Shown here piece by piece: positions 42,389 through 52,630 of a DNA stretch of 64,000 nt (position 1 is the stretch's first letter; each line of letters opens with the position of its first letter). A program made the translations under genes and the position numbers. The notes below the pieces were generated by a model that saw only the letters and a program-made list of their open reading frames with translations, was not told where the DNA came from and searched no databases. Origin of the DNA: Methylibium sp035476815 (GTDB lineage: Bacteria > Pseudomonadota > Gammaproteobacteria > Burkholderiales > Burkholderiaceae_C); NCBI GenBank assembly GCA_035476815.1, contig DATILD010000042.1, forward strand, positions 124,001 through 188,000. The letters are read 5' to 3'.

Positions 42389-43081
42389 TCAGGTGTCGGC
42401 CCACATCCGCAACAGGTTGTGGTACGTCCCGGTGAGCCCGACCACCGGCTCGGTGTCGCCCTGCTCGCGTCGCAGTGCAAGCAGCTGCATGTCCAGCTCG
42501 TAGAGCAGACGGCGCTGCTCGGTGCTGCGCACCAGGCTCTCGACCCAGAAGAAGCTCGCCAACCGCGCGCCGCGCGTCACCGGCTCGACGCGGTGCACGC
42601 TCGACGAGGGGTAGAGCAGCAGGTCGCCGGCCGGCAGCTTGACGCGCTGGGTGCCGAACGTGTCCTCGACCACCAGCTCGCCGCCGTCGTAGCTCGCCGG
42701 ATCGGCGAGGAACAGCGTGCACGACACGTCGGTGCGCACCTGCGCGCCGCGCTGCGGGCCATGACGCACCAGCCGGACCGCGTTGTCGATGTGGTTGCCG
42801 AAGGCATTGCTCGCGCCGCCGTAGCGGTTGAACAGCGGCGGGAAGATGCGCTTGGGCAGCGCCGCGGTGAAGAACAGCGCGTTGTCGGCCAGCGCGTCGA
42901 GCACCAGCGCCTGCAGCTCGGCGGTCAGCGGGTGGTCCTCGGGCAGCTGCTGGTTGTTCTTGACCTGGGCCGACTGCGAGCCGGCGGTGGCGCGGCCGTC
43001 GCCCCAGGGCGCGTCGGCCAGCAGCGCCTGGGCGCGGGCCAGCGCCGCGGGGTTCAGGACATTGGGAACGTGCAGCAGCAT
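42389..43081 (-). CDS. piuC: Fe(II)/2-oxoglutarate-dependent dioxygenase, PiuC family
   Basis: 230 aa. Opens MLLHVPNVLNPAALARAQ, typical of PiuC/YbiX. Iron ligands His-x-Asp in FGNHIDNAVR and a distal His in SVHRVEPVTRG, with the 2-oxoglutarate Arg in RGARLASFFW. Start ATG at 43081 follows GAGGTC. PiuC-type enzymes are regularly paired with TonB-dependent siderophore receptors (fiu-ybiX in E. coli, piuA-piuC in Pseudomonas), as here, 17 bp after the receptor gene. The substrate is not established. Confidence 0.92.
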   Translation of the reverse strand: MLLHVPNVLNPAALARAQALLADAPWGDGRATAGSQSAQVKNNQQLPEDHPLTAELQALVLDALADNALFFTAALPKRIFPPLFNRYGGASNAFGNHIDNAVRLVRHGPQRGAQVRTDVSCTLFLADPASYDGGELVVEDTFGTQRVKLPAGDLLLYPSSSVHRVEPVTRGARLASFFWVESLVRSTEQRRLLYELDMQLLALRREQGDTEPVVGLTGTYHNLLRMWADT

Positions 43082-43098
43082 GCCGGGGACCTCCCTCG

Positions 43099-45375
43099 TC
43101 AGAACAGCGCGGAGACGGTGAACTGCGCGCCGCGGCCCGGGCCGGGCACGGTGAAGCCGCGGTACAGGCCGTCGGCGTAGACCACGTCGAACAGGTTGAT
43201 CAGGTTGAGCTTGGCGCGCCATGGCCCGGCGTCGTACTCGACCAGCGCGTCGGCCTTCACATAGCCCGGCGCACGGTTGACGACGCCGGTGACGGAGTCG
43301 CCCGATTCGGCCAGCGCCGGCACGCGCGAGCTCATGCCGTCGGCACCCAGGCCGACGCGCCACTTCGGCGCCACCTGCCAGGTCGCCCACAGGCTGCCGG
43401 TCCAGCGCGGTGTGAGCCCGCTCTCGCGGCCCACGCTGCGCTGCGAGGTCACCGAACTGCCGGCCTCGTCGATCCGTCCGCGCATGTAGGCGACGCCGCC
43501 GAACACCTCGATGCCGGCGGCCGGGCGGCCGGCGGCCTCCAGTTCGACACCGTCGGTGTGGCGCTTGCCGTTGAGCAGGTAGGCGTCGGCGGCCTGGTCG
43601 ACGTCGGTGTTGCGCTCGTTGTACTTCTCGGTGCGGAACAGCGCGGCGCGCAGCGACAGCTGGCCCTCGGCGACGTCCCACTTCGCGCCGAGCTCCATGT
43701 TGCGGCTCTGCTCCGGCGCCGTATTGGCGCTGCGGTCGTCGAACTGGTAGAGGTCGCCCGAGGCGTTGAACGAGGTGCCGTAGGACGCGTAGTAGCTGGC
43801 CTGCGCGTTCGGCTGCCACAGCGCGCCGAAGCGGCGGCTCCACATCGAGTCGCTGCGCTCCAGCGGGCCGAGCGGCGCGACGCGCTCGTAGTCGCCCTCG
43901 AAGCGGTCGTGGCGCAGGCCGGCGATCAGCTTCCAGTGCGGGGTGAGCTGGACGGTGTCCTGCAGGTAGGCGCCGAGCGTGCGCGAGGTGAAGTGCGTGT
44001 TGGGCGTCTTCAGGCGGGTGTCCACCAGCCCGGTCGACGGGCCGGTCTGGCCCCAGGTGGTCGGCGGCTTCAGCGGCGTGTTGGCGTAGCTGTAGGTCTG
44101 CGTCTCCTCGTGCGCGAACTCGGCGCCGGCCTGCAGCGCGTGGGCCAAGCCGAACCAGCTCGCGCGGCCGCTGTAGTCGGTCTGCAGGAAGCGGTGGGTG
44201 TCGTTGGCGGCGCGGGTCGGGCCGCCGCGGCAGATCAGGCTGTCGTCCTCGATGCTCGGGATCGGGATCGTCACGGTGCCCGGCGGCAGCGTGCAGCTGG
44301 CCGGTCCGGTCGGCGTGCCGCCCGCGTCGACCGGGATGCCGGCGAAGCCGGCCGTGGTCGACCACAGGTCGCGCTTGTAGCGGCCCTGCATCAGCGTCGT
44401 CTGCAGCTCGCCGCCGCCGGCGAAGCGGTGCAGGTGGCGCAGGAACACCTGGGTCGCCGAATCCTTCTGGTAGTCGGTGTCGAAGCCGTACCAGCGCTCG
44501 GCCGCAGCCTCGACCGGCCGCGCGTTGCGCCAGCGGAAGCCGTAGTCGGGCACGTCGTCGTACTGCAGGTGGTAGGCGCCGACGCTGAACTCGTCGGCGG
44601 TGCCGATGCCCCAGCGGAAGGTCGGCGCGATGCCCTCGCGGTGGGTCTCCGGACCGTTGCGGCTGCTGTCGGCGTCGGTCTTCATCGCGTTGACGCGCAG
44701 CGCCGCGTTCTCGCCGGTCTTCAGGTTGAAGTCGCCGGTGAAGCGGCGGTAGCTGTCGGTGCCGACGGTCAGGTCGACCTCGTGCTGCGTCATCAGGCGC
44801 GGGACCTTGCTGACCTGGTTGACGATGCCGCCGGTCGAGCCGCGGCCGTACAACATCGAGGCCGCGCCGCGCAGCACCTCGACGCGGTCCTGGTTGAAGG
44901 TGTCGCGGTTGTACTGCGCGATGTCGCGCATGCCGTCCTGGAAGATGTCGCCGCGGGTCGAGAAGCCGCGCAGGCGGATCAGGTCGCCGATCGCGCCGCC
45001 CTCGCCGGCCTCGAAGGCGATGCCGGAGACGGTGTGCAGCGCCGCCTTCAGCGTGTCGAGGTTGCGGTCGTCCATCAGCTTCTCGGTGACCACGGTCACC
45101 GACTGGGGGATGTCGCGCAGCTCCTGCTTGCCCTTGCCGGCGGTGGTGGTGGTGGCCTGGTAGGCCTCCTTGCCCTCGCGCTCGGCGGCGCCCTGGACGG
45201 TGACCTCGGGCATGCGGGCCTCGGTGGCGGGCGGCGCCGGAGGCGCGGTCTGGGCCATGGCGAGCGGGCCGAGGCCGGCGAGGCCGAAGCCGGCCGCGAG
45301 CGCGCCGAGCGGCGCGAGAGGAAAGCGGGTTGCGGGACGGGGTTCGGCCACGCGGGCCGGGGACGAGCGTTGCAT
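43099..45375 (-). CDS. TonB-dependent (catecholate-type) siderophore receptor
   Basis: Outer-membrane ferric-siderophore gate, 758 aa. Signal peptide (about 1-41). Plug domain with IPQSVTVVTEKLMDDRN, IRLRGFSTRGDIFQDGMRD, VEVLRGAASMLYGRGSTGGIVNQVSK, then the beta barrel ending in LINLFDVVYADG and the C-terminal aromatic SALF. The TIGR01783-type siderophore-receptor pattern, the ~760-aa length and the PiuC partner point to a Fiu-like receptor. No TonB-box/sigma-factor signalling extension is seen. It lies downstream of tonB in the same direction. Confidence 0.93.
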   Translation of the reverse strand: MQRSSPARVAEPRPATRFPLAPLGALAAGFGLAGLGPLAMAQTAPPAPPATEARMPEVTVQGAAEREGKEAYQATTTTAGKGKQELRDIPQSVTVVTEKLMDDRNLDTLKAALHTVSGIAFEAGEGGAIGDLIRLRGFSTRGDIFQDGMRDIAQYNRDTFNQDRVEVLRGAASMLYGRGSTGGIVNQVSKVPRLMTQHEVDLTVGTDSYRRFTGDFNLKTGENAALRVNAMKTDADSSRNGPETHREGIAPTFRWGIGTADEFSVGAYHLQYDDVPDYGFRWRNARPVEAAAERWYGFDTDYQKDSATQVFLRHLHRFAGGGELQTTLMQGRYKRDLWSTTAGFAGIPVDAGGTPTGPASCTLPPGTVTIPIPSIEDDSLICRGGPTRAANDTHRFLQTDYSGRASWFGLAHALQAGAEFAHEETQTYSYANTPLKPPTTWGQTGPSTGLVDTRLKTPNTHFTSRTLGAYLQDTVQLTPHWKLIAGLRHDRFEGDYERVAPLGPLERSDSMWSRRFGALWQPNAQASYYASYGTSFNASGDLYQFDDRSANTAPEQSRNMELGAKWDVAEGQLSLRAALFRTEKYNERNTDVDQAADAYLLNGKRHTDGVELEAAGRPAAGIEVFGGVAYMRGRIDEAGSSVTSQRSVGRESGLTPRWTGSLWATWQVAPKWRVGLGADGMSSRVPALAESGDSVTGVVNRAPGYVKADALVEYDAGPWRAKLNLINLFDVVYADGLYRGFTVPGPGRGAQFTVSALF

Positions 45376-45528
45376 GCCAGGAGCTCCTGCAGGACAGGGA
45401 CGGAAGGGACCGGAGAGTCCGTGGCTGGCATGGAGCGGTCGCTGGGGCGCGGCCGGGCTGGCGGGGGAAACCGGGAGAGGGTGAAGCGAAGCGGAAATCG
45501 AGAAGTGAGCGTATGCCTTCGTTGAACT
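45376..45528. other. Gap between tonB and the siderophore receptor
   Basis: 153 bp with purine-rich stretches (GGGAGAGGGTGAAGCGAAGCGG, 45472-45493) but no Fur-like box or clear terminator. The receptor may be read from the tonB promoter. Confidence 0.4.
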
Positions 45529-46251
45529 TCAGGAATGACGGTCGAGTGCGAAGTGGATCGGCGCCACCACCCAGACCGCGCGGGCGACGCCCTGCTCGAT
45601 ATAGGGCGCGAAGCGGGCGCGCTGGGCGGCGTCGAGCGCGGCCTGGTCGAGGCGCTTGTAGCCCGAGCTCTGTTCCAGCCTCACGTCGCGCGGCTGGCCC
45701 TCCTCGTCGACCAGGATGCGCACCAGCACCACGCCGGCCTCCTGCTGGCGTAGCGACAGCATCGGGTAGGTCGGCGACGGTGCGCGCAGGTAGCGGACGG
45801 CGCTGGCGGGCAGCACCTTGGGCTCGGGCGGCGGCGCGGCGGGGGCCGCCGCCATGGCCACGGTTTCAGGGGCGGGCGGCGCGGCCGGCGCCGGGTCGGA
45901 CGGGGGCGCGACCGGGGCGGGCATGTCCACGGCCGGCGGCAGCGTGATCGGCGGCGGCGGCGCGTCGCGGTCGACGACGCGCGACTCCGGCCGTGGCTCG
46001 GGCGGCTTCGGGGCCGGCGCCGGCGGTTCGGGCCGCAGGACCGGGGGCTCGGGCGCGGCCGGCGGCAGCAGCCAGACCATCTGCAGCCGTTCGGGCACCG
46101 GCGGCGCCGCCACGGTCCGCGCCGTGGCATGCCACAGCCAGCCGCCGAGCAGGCCATGCGCGGCCAGCACCGCCAGCAGCGGTCCGCCACGCCGGCGGCG
46201 CGGCAGGCCGGCGGCGGGCTGCGGGGGTGAGGAGAGGACGGCGGCGCTCAT
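45529..46251 (-). CDS. tonB: TonB energy-transducing protein
   Basis: Couples the proton-motive force to outer-membrane receptors. 240 aa: one membrane anchor (about 22-42), a Pro-rich spacer (about 65-150, with PEPP/PAP runs) that spans the periplasm, and the C-terminal TonB domain (about 160-238) with YPMLSLRQQEAGVVLVRILVDEEGQP and DQAALDAAQ. Start ATG at 46251; an upstream continuation overlaps tgt. No exbB or exbD is nearby, so it must use motors encoded elsewhere. Two Fur-like boxes lie directly upstream. Confidence 0.92.
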   Translation of the reverse strand: MSAAVLSSPPQPAAGLPRRRRGGPLLAVLAAHGLLGGWLWHATARTVAAPPVPERLQMVWLLPPAAPEPPVLRPEPPAPAPKPPEPRPESRVVDRDAPPPPITLPPAVDMPAPVAPPSDPAPAAPPAPETVAMAAAPAAPPPEPKVLPASAVRYLRAPSPTYPMLSLRQQEAGVVLVRILVDEEGQPRDVRLEQSSGYKRLDQAALDAAQRARFAPYIEQGVARAVWVVAPIHFALDRHS

Positions 46252-46254
46252 TTG

Positions 46255-46300
46255 TTTGCGAATGATTCTCGATTGTAAACAGTAATCGTTCTCATTTTCA
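46255..46300 (-). promoter_or_regulatory. Two Fur-like boxes upstream of tonB
   Basis: On the plus strand: GCGAATGATTCTCGATT (46258-46274) and AGTAATCGTTCTCATTTTC (46281-46299). Both match the GATAATGATAATCATTATC-type Fur pattern well (AATGATTCTC and its inverse AATGAGAACGATT) and stand out as AT-rich. They should repress tonB, and probably the receptor-piuC transcript, under iron sufficiency. Confidence 0.75.
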
Positions 46301-46377
46301 GCTTGTGGCGAGAGCGCCACGTGGGCCATGCCGGCGCCCGCACCGGCCGCTCGGAATCGCACTGCGACAATCCGCCG

Positions 46378-47535
<1,158 letters not shown>

Positions 47536-47562
47536 GCCCGGTAGACCCACCAGCTCTCGCAA

Positions 47563-47581
47563 GGCGGGCATCGAGCCCGCC
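47563..47581 (+). terminator. Hairpin after tgt
   Basis: GGCGGGC (47563-47569), loop ATCGA, GCCCGCC (47575-47581). A stable stem without a T-run, 28 bp after tgt. Possible terminator for tgt and the convergent CPBP gene. Confidence 0.5.
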
Positions 47582-47645
47582 CCGCTCGCCGCAGCCTGCG
47601 CGGGGCCATCCCCGTGACCGGGCCCCTCGCCCTTCGCTTCGGCCG

Positions 47646-48320
47646 CTACCAATAGCCCCAGTGCCCCCAGACGATGACCCACAGGCCCAGCACGCCGTTG
47701 GTGACCGCATGGGCCAGCACCGCGGTCCAGAGCTTGCCGGTGTAGCGGTACAGCAGCGCGTAGGCCAGTCCGGCCAGCGCCGCGGCCAGCCACTCGGTGT
47801 GGGCGAGGGTGAAGACGAAGGTCGACAGCACGATGGCCCGCGCACCGACCCGCTTCGGGTCCACCTTCATGAAGTCATGGTCCTCGATCCAGCGCATCAG
47901 CAGGCTGCGCCAGAACAGCTCCTCCATCAGCGGGACCACCAGCGTCGCGCCCAGCCAGCGCACCGCGATCAGCGCCCACAGCACCTCGCCGCCGGGACCG
48001 ACCGGGTTGAACGCGTTGTCCGGCGCGCCGAAGCGCATCCACGGCTCGTCGAGGCGGATCCACAACCACCATACCCCCACGCCGACGGCGACCGACAGCG
48101 CCGCGTCGCGCACGCCCGGCTGGGCCGCCAGCTCGGTGAACTCGCGCCACCACAGCGCCAGCAGCGCGGCCGCCAGGCCGACCTGCAGCGCGTAGAGCCA
48201 GCGCAGGTCGATGCCGCCCTCGGTCTGCTCCGGCAGCAGGCTGCGCACCACCAGCACCAGCATGAAGGCGAGAAACGGGAACAGCCGGTGACGCCGAGCC
48301 GGATCGCTCAGACCTTGCAT
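47646..48320 (-). CDS. CPBP-family intramembrane metalloprotease (CAAX protease-related)
   Basis: 224 aa with six to seven hydrophobic segments. CPBP motifs: EELFWRSLLMR (Glu-Glu-x3-Arg), the second motif TLAHTEWLAA with His, and the third HAVTNGVL with His/Asn. It resembles the CAAX prenyl protease-related proteins that accompany exosortase systems, but no exosortase or PEP-CTERM gene is in view, so that link is unsupported here. Substrate unknown. Confidence 0.85.
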   Translation of the reverse strand: MQGLSDPARRHRLFPFLAFMLVLVVRSLLPEQTEGGIDLRWLYALQVGLAAALLALWWREFTELAAQPGVRDAALSVAVGVGVWWLWIRLDEPWMRFGAPDNAFNPVGPGGEVLWALIAVRWLGATLVVPLMEELFWRSLLMRWIEDHDFMKVDPKRVGARAIVLSTFVFTLAHTEWLAAALAGLAYALLYRYTGKLWTAVLAHAVTNGVLGLWVIVWGHWGYW

Positions 48321-48401
48321 GGATCCTCCCTGGATTCCTTGCTGCGCGCAGTCTCGCCGCCCGACGCGGGGTGGCGCCAGCGCGGGTTTGCCCGGGCCCG
48401 A

Positions 48402-50300
48402 TCAGGCAAGGTCGGCCGCCAGCAAGCCGGCCACGCGTTGCTCGAGCAGCGCCGGCGTGACCTGCGCCGCCGGCAGCGCCGGCGCCGCGCTCAGGCCCAC
48501 GCGGCTGAACAGGCCGCGCCGGAACGGCCGCGTCAGCGCCGCGCCGTCGCGGCGCGAGAAGAACGAGCCCCACAGCCCGTGCAGCGCCAGCGGCACCACC
48601 GGCACCGGGTGGGTCTCGAGGATCTTCATCAGCCCGCCCCTGAAGGGCTGCAGCAGGCCGTCGCGGGTGATGCCGCCCTCGGGGAAGATGCACAGCAGCT
48701 CGCCCTCGTCGAGCACGCGGCGGGCCGCGGCGAACGCGCGCTCGTAGGTCGCGGCGTCCTCCTTCTGCGGCGCGATCGGGATCGCCTTGGCCAGCCGGAA
48801 CAGCGCGCCGAGCACCGGCGTGGCGAAGATCCGATGGTCCATGACGAAGCGGATCGGCCGCGGGCTCGCCGCCATCAGCAGCATCGCGTCGACGAAGCTG
48901 ACGTGGTTGCACACCAGCAGCGCGGCGCCGCGCGTCGGGATGTGCTCGTCGCCCTCGATGCGGAAGCGGTACATCAGCCGCGTCAGCAGCAGCGACAGGA
49001 AGCGCAGCAGGTACTCCGGCACCAGCAGGAAGATGTAGGCGCCGACCGCCAGGTTGAGCAGGCCGACGAGCAGGAAGATCTGCGGGATCGTCGCGCCGGC
49101 CGCGAGCAGCGCGCCGGCCATCCCGGCGCTGACGATCATGAACAGCGCGTTGAGGATGTTGTTGGCCGCGATGATGCGGGCCCGGTGGCTGGGCCGCGAG
49201 CGCAGCTGGATCAGCGCGTACATCGGCACGCTGTAGAGCCCGGCGCACAGCGCCAGCAAGGCCAGGTCGGCCATCACGCGCCAGTGGCCGGGCTGCCGTA
49301 AGAACTCGGCCAGCCCCGCCCCGCCGGCCGGTGGCAGCCCCCGCGACGCGAAGTACAGGTCGATCGCGAACACGCTCATGCCGATCGCGCCGAACGGCAC
49401 CAGCCCGATCTCCACATGCCGGCGGCTCAGCACCTCGCACAGCAGCGAGCCGACGCCGATGCCGACCGAGAACACCACCAGCAGCAGCGAGGCCACGCGC
49501 TCGTCGCCGCCCAGCACCTCCTTCGCGAAGGCCGGGAACAGGCTCAGGAACACCGCGCCGAAGAACCACATCCACGAGATGCCCAGCATCGAGCGGAACA
49601 CCACCAGCTGCCCATGCGCCAGCACCAGGTTGCGCCAGGTCTCGGAGACCGGGTTCCAGTTGAGGCGCAGCGCCGGGTCGGTCGCCGGCGAGTGCGGCAC
49701 GAGCTGCGCGGTGACGCGCCCCAGCAGCGCCACCCCGAGGCAGGCGATCGCCACCGCGTGGTGGCCCACCTCGGGCAGCGCGATCAGCAGCCCGCCGGCC
49801 ACGTTGCCGAGCAGGATCGCGACGAAGGTGCCCATCTCGACCATGCCGTTGCCGCCGGTCAGCTCGCGCTCGCTCAGGTGCTGCGGCAGGTAGGCGAACT
49901 TGACCGGCCCGAACAGCGTCGAGTGCAGTCCCATCAGGAACACGCAGCCCAGCAGCACGGGCACGCTGGCGGCCCAGAAGCCCCAGCCGGCCAGCACCAT
50001 GATCGCGATCTCCAGCGTCTTGACGAAGCGGATCACCCGCTCCTTCGGCAGCTTGTCGGCGAGCTGCCCGCTGGTGGCCGAGAACAGCAGGAAGGGCAGG
50101 ATGAACAGCGCGCCGATCACCACGCCGGCCTGCGCCGGCGGCAGCCAGTCGAGCTGAAGCTGGTAGGTCACCAGCACCGTGAAGGCGAACTTGAACAGGT
50201 TGTCGTTGCCGGCGCCGAGGAACTGGGTCCAGAAGAAGGGCGCGAAACGGCGCTGGCCGAGCAGCGCGAACTGGTTGGGGTGGTCGGCGGGTTCGGTCAC
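48402..50300 (-). CDS. LplT-like MFS transporter fused to PlsC-type acyltransferase
   Basis: 632 aa from a GTG at 50300 (an ATG 102 bp upstream would add a basic, unconserved leader). N-terminal MFS domain with about twelve segments (about 15-420; FFWTQFLGAGNDNLFKFAF, LPFLLFSATSGQLADK, LFGPVKFAYLPQ) like the lysophospholipid flippase LplT. C-terminal PlsC domain (about 430-630) with NHVSFVDAM (Asn-His-x4-Asp) and FPEGGITRDG. It likely brings lysophospholipid across the inner membrane and re-acylates it. The acyl-ACP synthetase domain present in Aas and in longer fusions is missing. Confidence 0.9.
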   Translation of the reverse strand: MTEPADHPNQFALLGQRRFAPFFWTQFLGAGNDNLFKFAFTVLVTYQLQLDWLPPAQAGVVIGALFILPFLLFSATSGQLADKLPKERVIRFVKTLEIAIMVLAGWGFWAASVPVLLGCVFLMGLHSTLFGPVKFAYLPQHLSERELTGGNGMVEMGTFVAILLGNVAGGLLIALPEVGHHAVAIACLGVALLGRVTAQLVPHSPATDPALRLNWNPVSETWRNLVLAHGQLVVFRSMLGISWMWFFGAVFLSLFPAFAKEVLGGDERVASLLLVVFSVGIGVGSLLCEVLSRRHVEIGLVPFGAIGMSVFAIDLYFASRGLPPAGGAGLAEFLRQPGHWRVMADLALLALCAGLYSVPMYALIQLRSRPSHRARIIAANNILNALFMIVSAGMAGALLAAGATIPQIFLLVGLLNLAVGAYIFLLVPEYLLRFLSLLLTRLMYRFRIEGDEHIPTRGAALLVCNHVSFVDAMLLMAASPRPIRFVMDHRIFATPVLGALFRLAKAIPIAPQKEDAATYERAFAAARRVLDEGELLCIFPEGGITRDGLLQPFRGGLMKILETHPVPVVPLALHGLWGSFFSRRDGAALTRPFRRGLFSRVGLSAAPALPAAQVTPALLEQRVAGLLAADLA

Positions 50301-50458
50301 GGACGCTCGTTGCACGGTGCGGTTCGGCTGCGCGCGACGATAACGCAGGCTCGGTGACGCCGTATGGGCGCGTGGCCTCGCGCCGCGTGCGCTGGCGCAC
50401 AAACAGGCGGGCCGGCATGGACCAAGATGAGGCCGGCCCTTGATGTCAGGAGCGATCG

Positions 50459-51718
50459 ATGACCCACGCCAAGGCCGCTGCGGTCGACGGTGCGCGCGAT
50501 CCTATGCTCCGGGTCGATGCGCGGCCCCTGGAAGACCCGGTCATGCAGGCCGATCCTTCGGCCCCGCTCGAACCGCTTCACGACGAACCCGCCTCGGCGC
50601 ACGAGCCCGAGCGCGTGCACCTGCACATGCCGATCGACGTGCGCAGTGTGTCGCTCGCGCTGCTGGCGCTGCTGGCCGGCGTCTACGCGCTGCACTGGGC
50701 CGGCGCGGTGTTCATCCCGGTGCTGCTGGGCGTGATGGCGAGCTATGCGCTGTCGCCGGCGGTGGCGCGGCTGCAGCGCTGGCATGTCCCGCGCGTGGTC
50801 GGCGCGGCGCTGCTGCTGCTCGCGATCGTGGCCGGTCTCGGGTCGATGGCCTACTCGCTCGCCGACGACGCGGCCGCGCTGGCCGATTCGCTGCCCGACG
50901 CGGCGCAGAAGCTGCGCGCATCGCTGCAGGCCCCGCGCGGTGCGCCCGAGAGCTCGATCGACAAGGTGCAGCGCGCGGCCGAGAAGCTCGAGCAGGCGAC
51001 CGAGGCCGGCGCCGGGCGGCCGCCGCCGGCCGGCCAGGGCGTGACCCGGGTGCGGATCGAGCGGCCGAACTTCAACATCCGCGACTACCTCTGGAGCAGC
51101 ACGCTCGGCCTGGTCGGGCTGGTCGGGCAGGCGACGGTGGTGCTGTTCATCACCTTCTTCCTGCTGATCTCGGGCGACCGCTTCCGGCGCAAGATGGTCA
51201 AGATCGCCGGGCCGACCTTCAGCCGCAAGAAGATCACGATCCAGGCGCTCGACGAGATCACCGAGCAGATCCAGCGCTACCTGATGCTGCAGATCGTCAC
51301 CAGCGTGCTGGTCGGTGCGGCGACCTGGCTCGCGATGCTGTGGATCGGGCTGGAGCACGCCGCCGTGTGGGGCATCGTGGCGGCGGCGCTGAACTTCGTG
51401 CCCTACCTGGGGTCGGTGGTGACCGCCGGCGGGCTGGCGCTGGTGGGCTTCCTGCAGTTCGGCACGCTCGGCATGGCAGCGCTGATCGGCGGCGTCTCGC
51501 TGCTCATCAACACCCTCGAAGGCAACCTGCTGACGCCCTGGCTGACCGGCCGCGCCAGCCGCATGAACCCGGTGGTGATCTTCGTCGGCGTGCTCGCCTG
51601 GGGCTGGCTGTGGGGGCTGTGGGGCCTGCTGCTGGGCCCGCCGCTGATGATGGTGGCCAAGGCGGTGTGCGACCGCATCGAGGACCTGAAGCCGATCGGC
51701 GAGCTGCTCGGCGAGTAG
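50459..51718 (+). CDS. AI-2E family transporter (PerM/YdiK-like)
   Basis: 419 aa. A ~60-residue hydrophilic N-terminal extension is followed by about eight membrane segments in the AI-2E/UPF0118 arrangement: an early VFIPVLLGVMASYALSPAV, a soluble loop (about 135-200) with Ala/Glu helices, FFLLISGDRFRRKMV, then LNFVPYLGSVV, LEGNLLTPWLTGRASRMNPVVIFV and LWGLLLGPPLMM. The transported molecule is unknown; some members export AI-2, others are Na+/H+ or K+ antiporters. Start ATG after AGGAGCG. Confidence 0.88.
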   Translation: MTHAKAAAVDGARDPMLRVDARPLEDPVMQADPSAPLEPLHDEPASAHEPERVHLHMPIDVRSVSLALLALLAGVYALHWAGAVFIPVLLGVMASYALSPAVARLQRWHVPRVVGAALLLLAIVAGLGSMAYSLADDAAALADSLPDAAQKLRASLQAPRGAPESSIDKVQRAAEKLEQATEAGAGRPPPAGQGVTRVRIERPNFNIRDYLWSSTLGLVGLVGQATVVLFITFFLLISGDRFRRKMVKIAGPTFSRKKITIQALDEITEQIQRYLMLQIVTSVLVGAATWLAMLWIGLEHAAVWGIVAAALNFVPYLGSVVTAGGLALVGFLQFGTLGMAALIGGVSLLINTLEGNLLTPWLTGRASRMNPVVIFVGVLAWGWLWGLWGLLLGPPLMMVAKAVCDRIEDLKPIGELLGE

Positions 51719-51802
51719 CTATGCGCGCCGGCGCACCGACGCGTCCGTGCGCCGGCCGGAGCATCGGGCGTCGACCGCCCCACCACCGCCCCAGGAGCCC
51801 CC

Positions 51803-51994
51803 ATGAACCCGCAGCCCACCGCCCACATCGAACCGTCCGAGCACTCGACCGACGAGGTCGACGCCTTCCTGCGGCAGGTCGAAGGCCGTGTCGGCCCGGC
51901 CCAGGGGGCCGGCTCGCCGACCATCAAGCCCAACAAGGACCTGGGCGAGGACGGCAAGCCGATCACCGAGACGCCCGAGAACCCGCGCATGTGA
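51803..51994 (+). CDS. Small hydrophilic protein, unknown function
   Basis: 63 aa, starting with ATG after CCAGGAGCCCCC, a good ribosome site. Acidic and disordered-looking, with PNKDLGEDGKPITETPENPRM at the end. No membrane segment or signal. Too short for a family call. The good ribosome site and codon use like its neighbours support it as real. Confidence 0.55.
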   Translation: MNPQPTAHIEPSEHSTDEVDAFLRQVEGRVGPAQGAGSPTIKPNKDLGEDGKPITETPENPRM

Positions 51995-52112
51995 GCGGCG
52001 GGGGCCGGTCACGCGCTGTCGATTTCCGCCCCGGTCGTTCGTCGTAGGGATGGAGCCGCTGCGCGCACGGTGCAGGCTCCACCCTTCGTCCGTCCCTCCA
52101 GGAGTCTCGACC

Positions 52113-52577
52113 ATGCCCACCCCTGCCCAACCCATCCCCGCCGGCTCGCACAGCCTCACGCCCCACCTCGTGTGCGCCGGTGCCGCCGATGCGATCGCCT
52201 TCTACATCCGCGCCTTCGGCGCGGTCGAGCAGTTCCGCCTGCCGGGCCCGGACGGCCGGCTGATGCACGCGGCGCTGCGTATCGGCGACTCGATGCTGAT
52301 GCTGGTCGACGAGAACCCCGAATGGGGCCTGCTCGGCCCGACGGCGCTGAAGGGCTCGCCGGTCACCGTGCACCTCTATGTCGAGGACGTCGACGCGGTC
52401 GTCGCCCAGGCGGTGGCGGCCGGCGCCACGGTCACGATGCCGGTCGCCGACATGTTCTGGGGCGACCGCTACGGCAAGCTGCGCGACCCCTTCGGCCACG
52501 ACTGGTCGGTGGCGACGCACCTGCGCGACCTGAGCGCCGAGCAGATCCGCGAAGCGATGCCGAAGATGCCCTGCTGA
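52113..52577 (+). CDS. VOC-family protein, PhnB-like
   Basis: 154 aa, a glyoxalase-fold protein of the PhnB/YdfR type. Seen: SLTPHLVCAGAADAIAFYIRAFGAVEQFRLPGPDG... pattern at the N-terminus (short parts quoted: LTPHLVCAGAADA, FYIRAFGAVE), GDSMLMLVDENPEWG, VHLYVEDVDAVVAQAVAAG, and FWGDRYGKLRDPFGHDW. Metal binding is not obvious. Function unknown; such proteins are often annotated as glyoxalase/bleomycin-resistance proteins. Start ATG after CCAGGAG. It stands between the small acidic gene and the convergent enolase-superfamily gene. Confidence 0.85.
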   Translation: MPTPAQPIPAGSHSLTPHLVCAGAADAIAFYIRAFGAVEQFRLPGPDGRLMHAALRIGDSMLMLVDENPEWGLLGPTALKGSPVTVHLYVEDVDAVVAQAVAAGATVTMPVADMFWGDRYGKLRDPFGHDWSVATHLRDLSAEQIREAMPKMPC

Positions 52578-52630
52578 CGGCGCCGGCCCGCGCCGCGGCG
52601 CAGGCCGCCGAGCGGCCCCGCGAGCACGCG

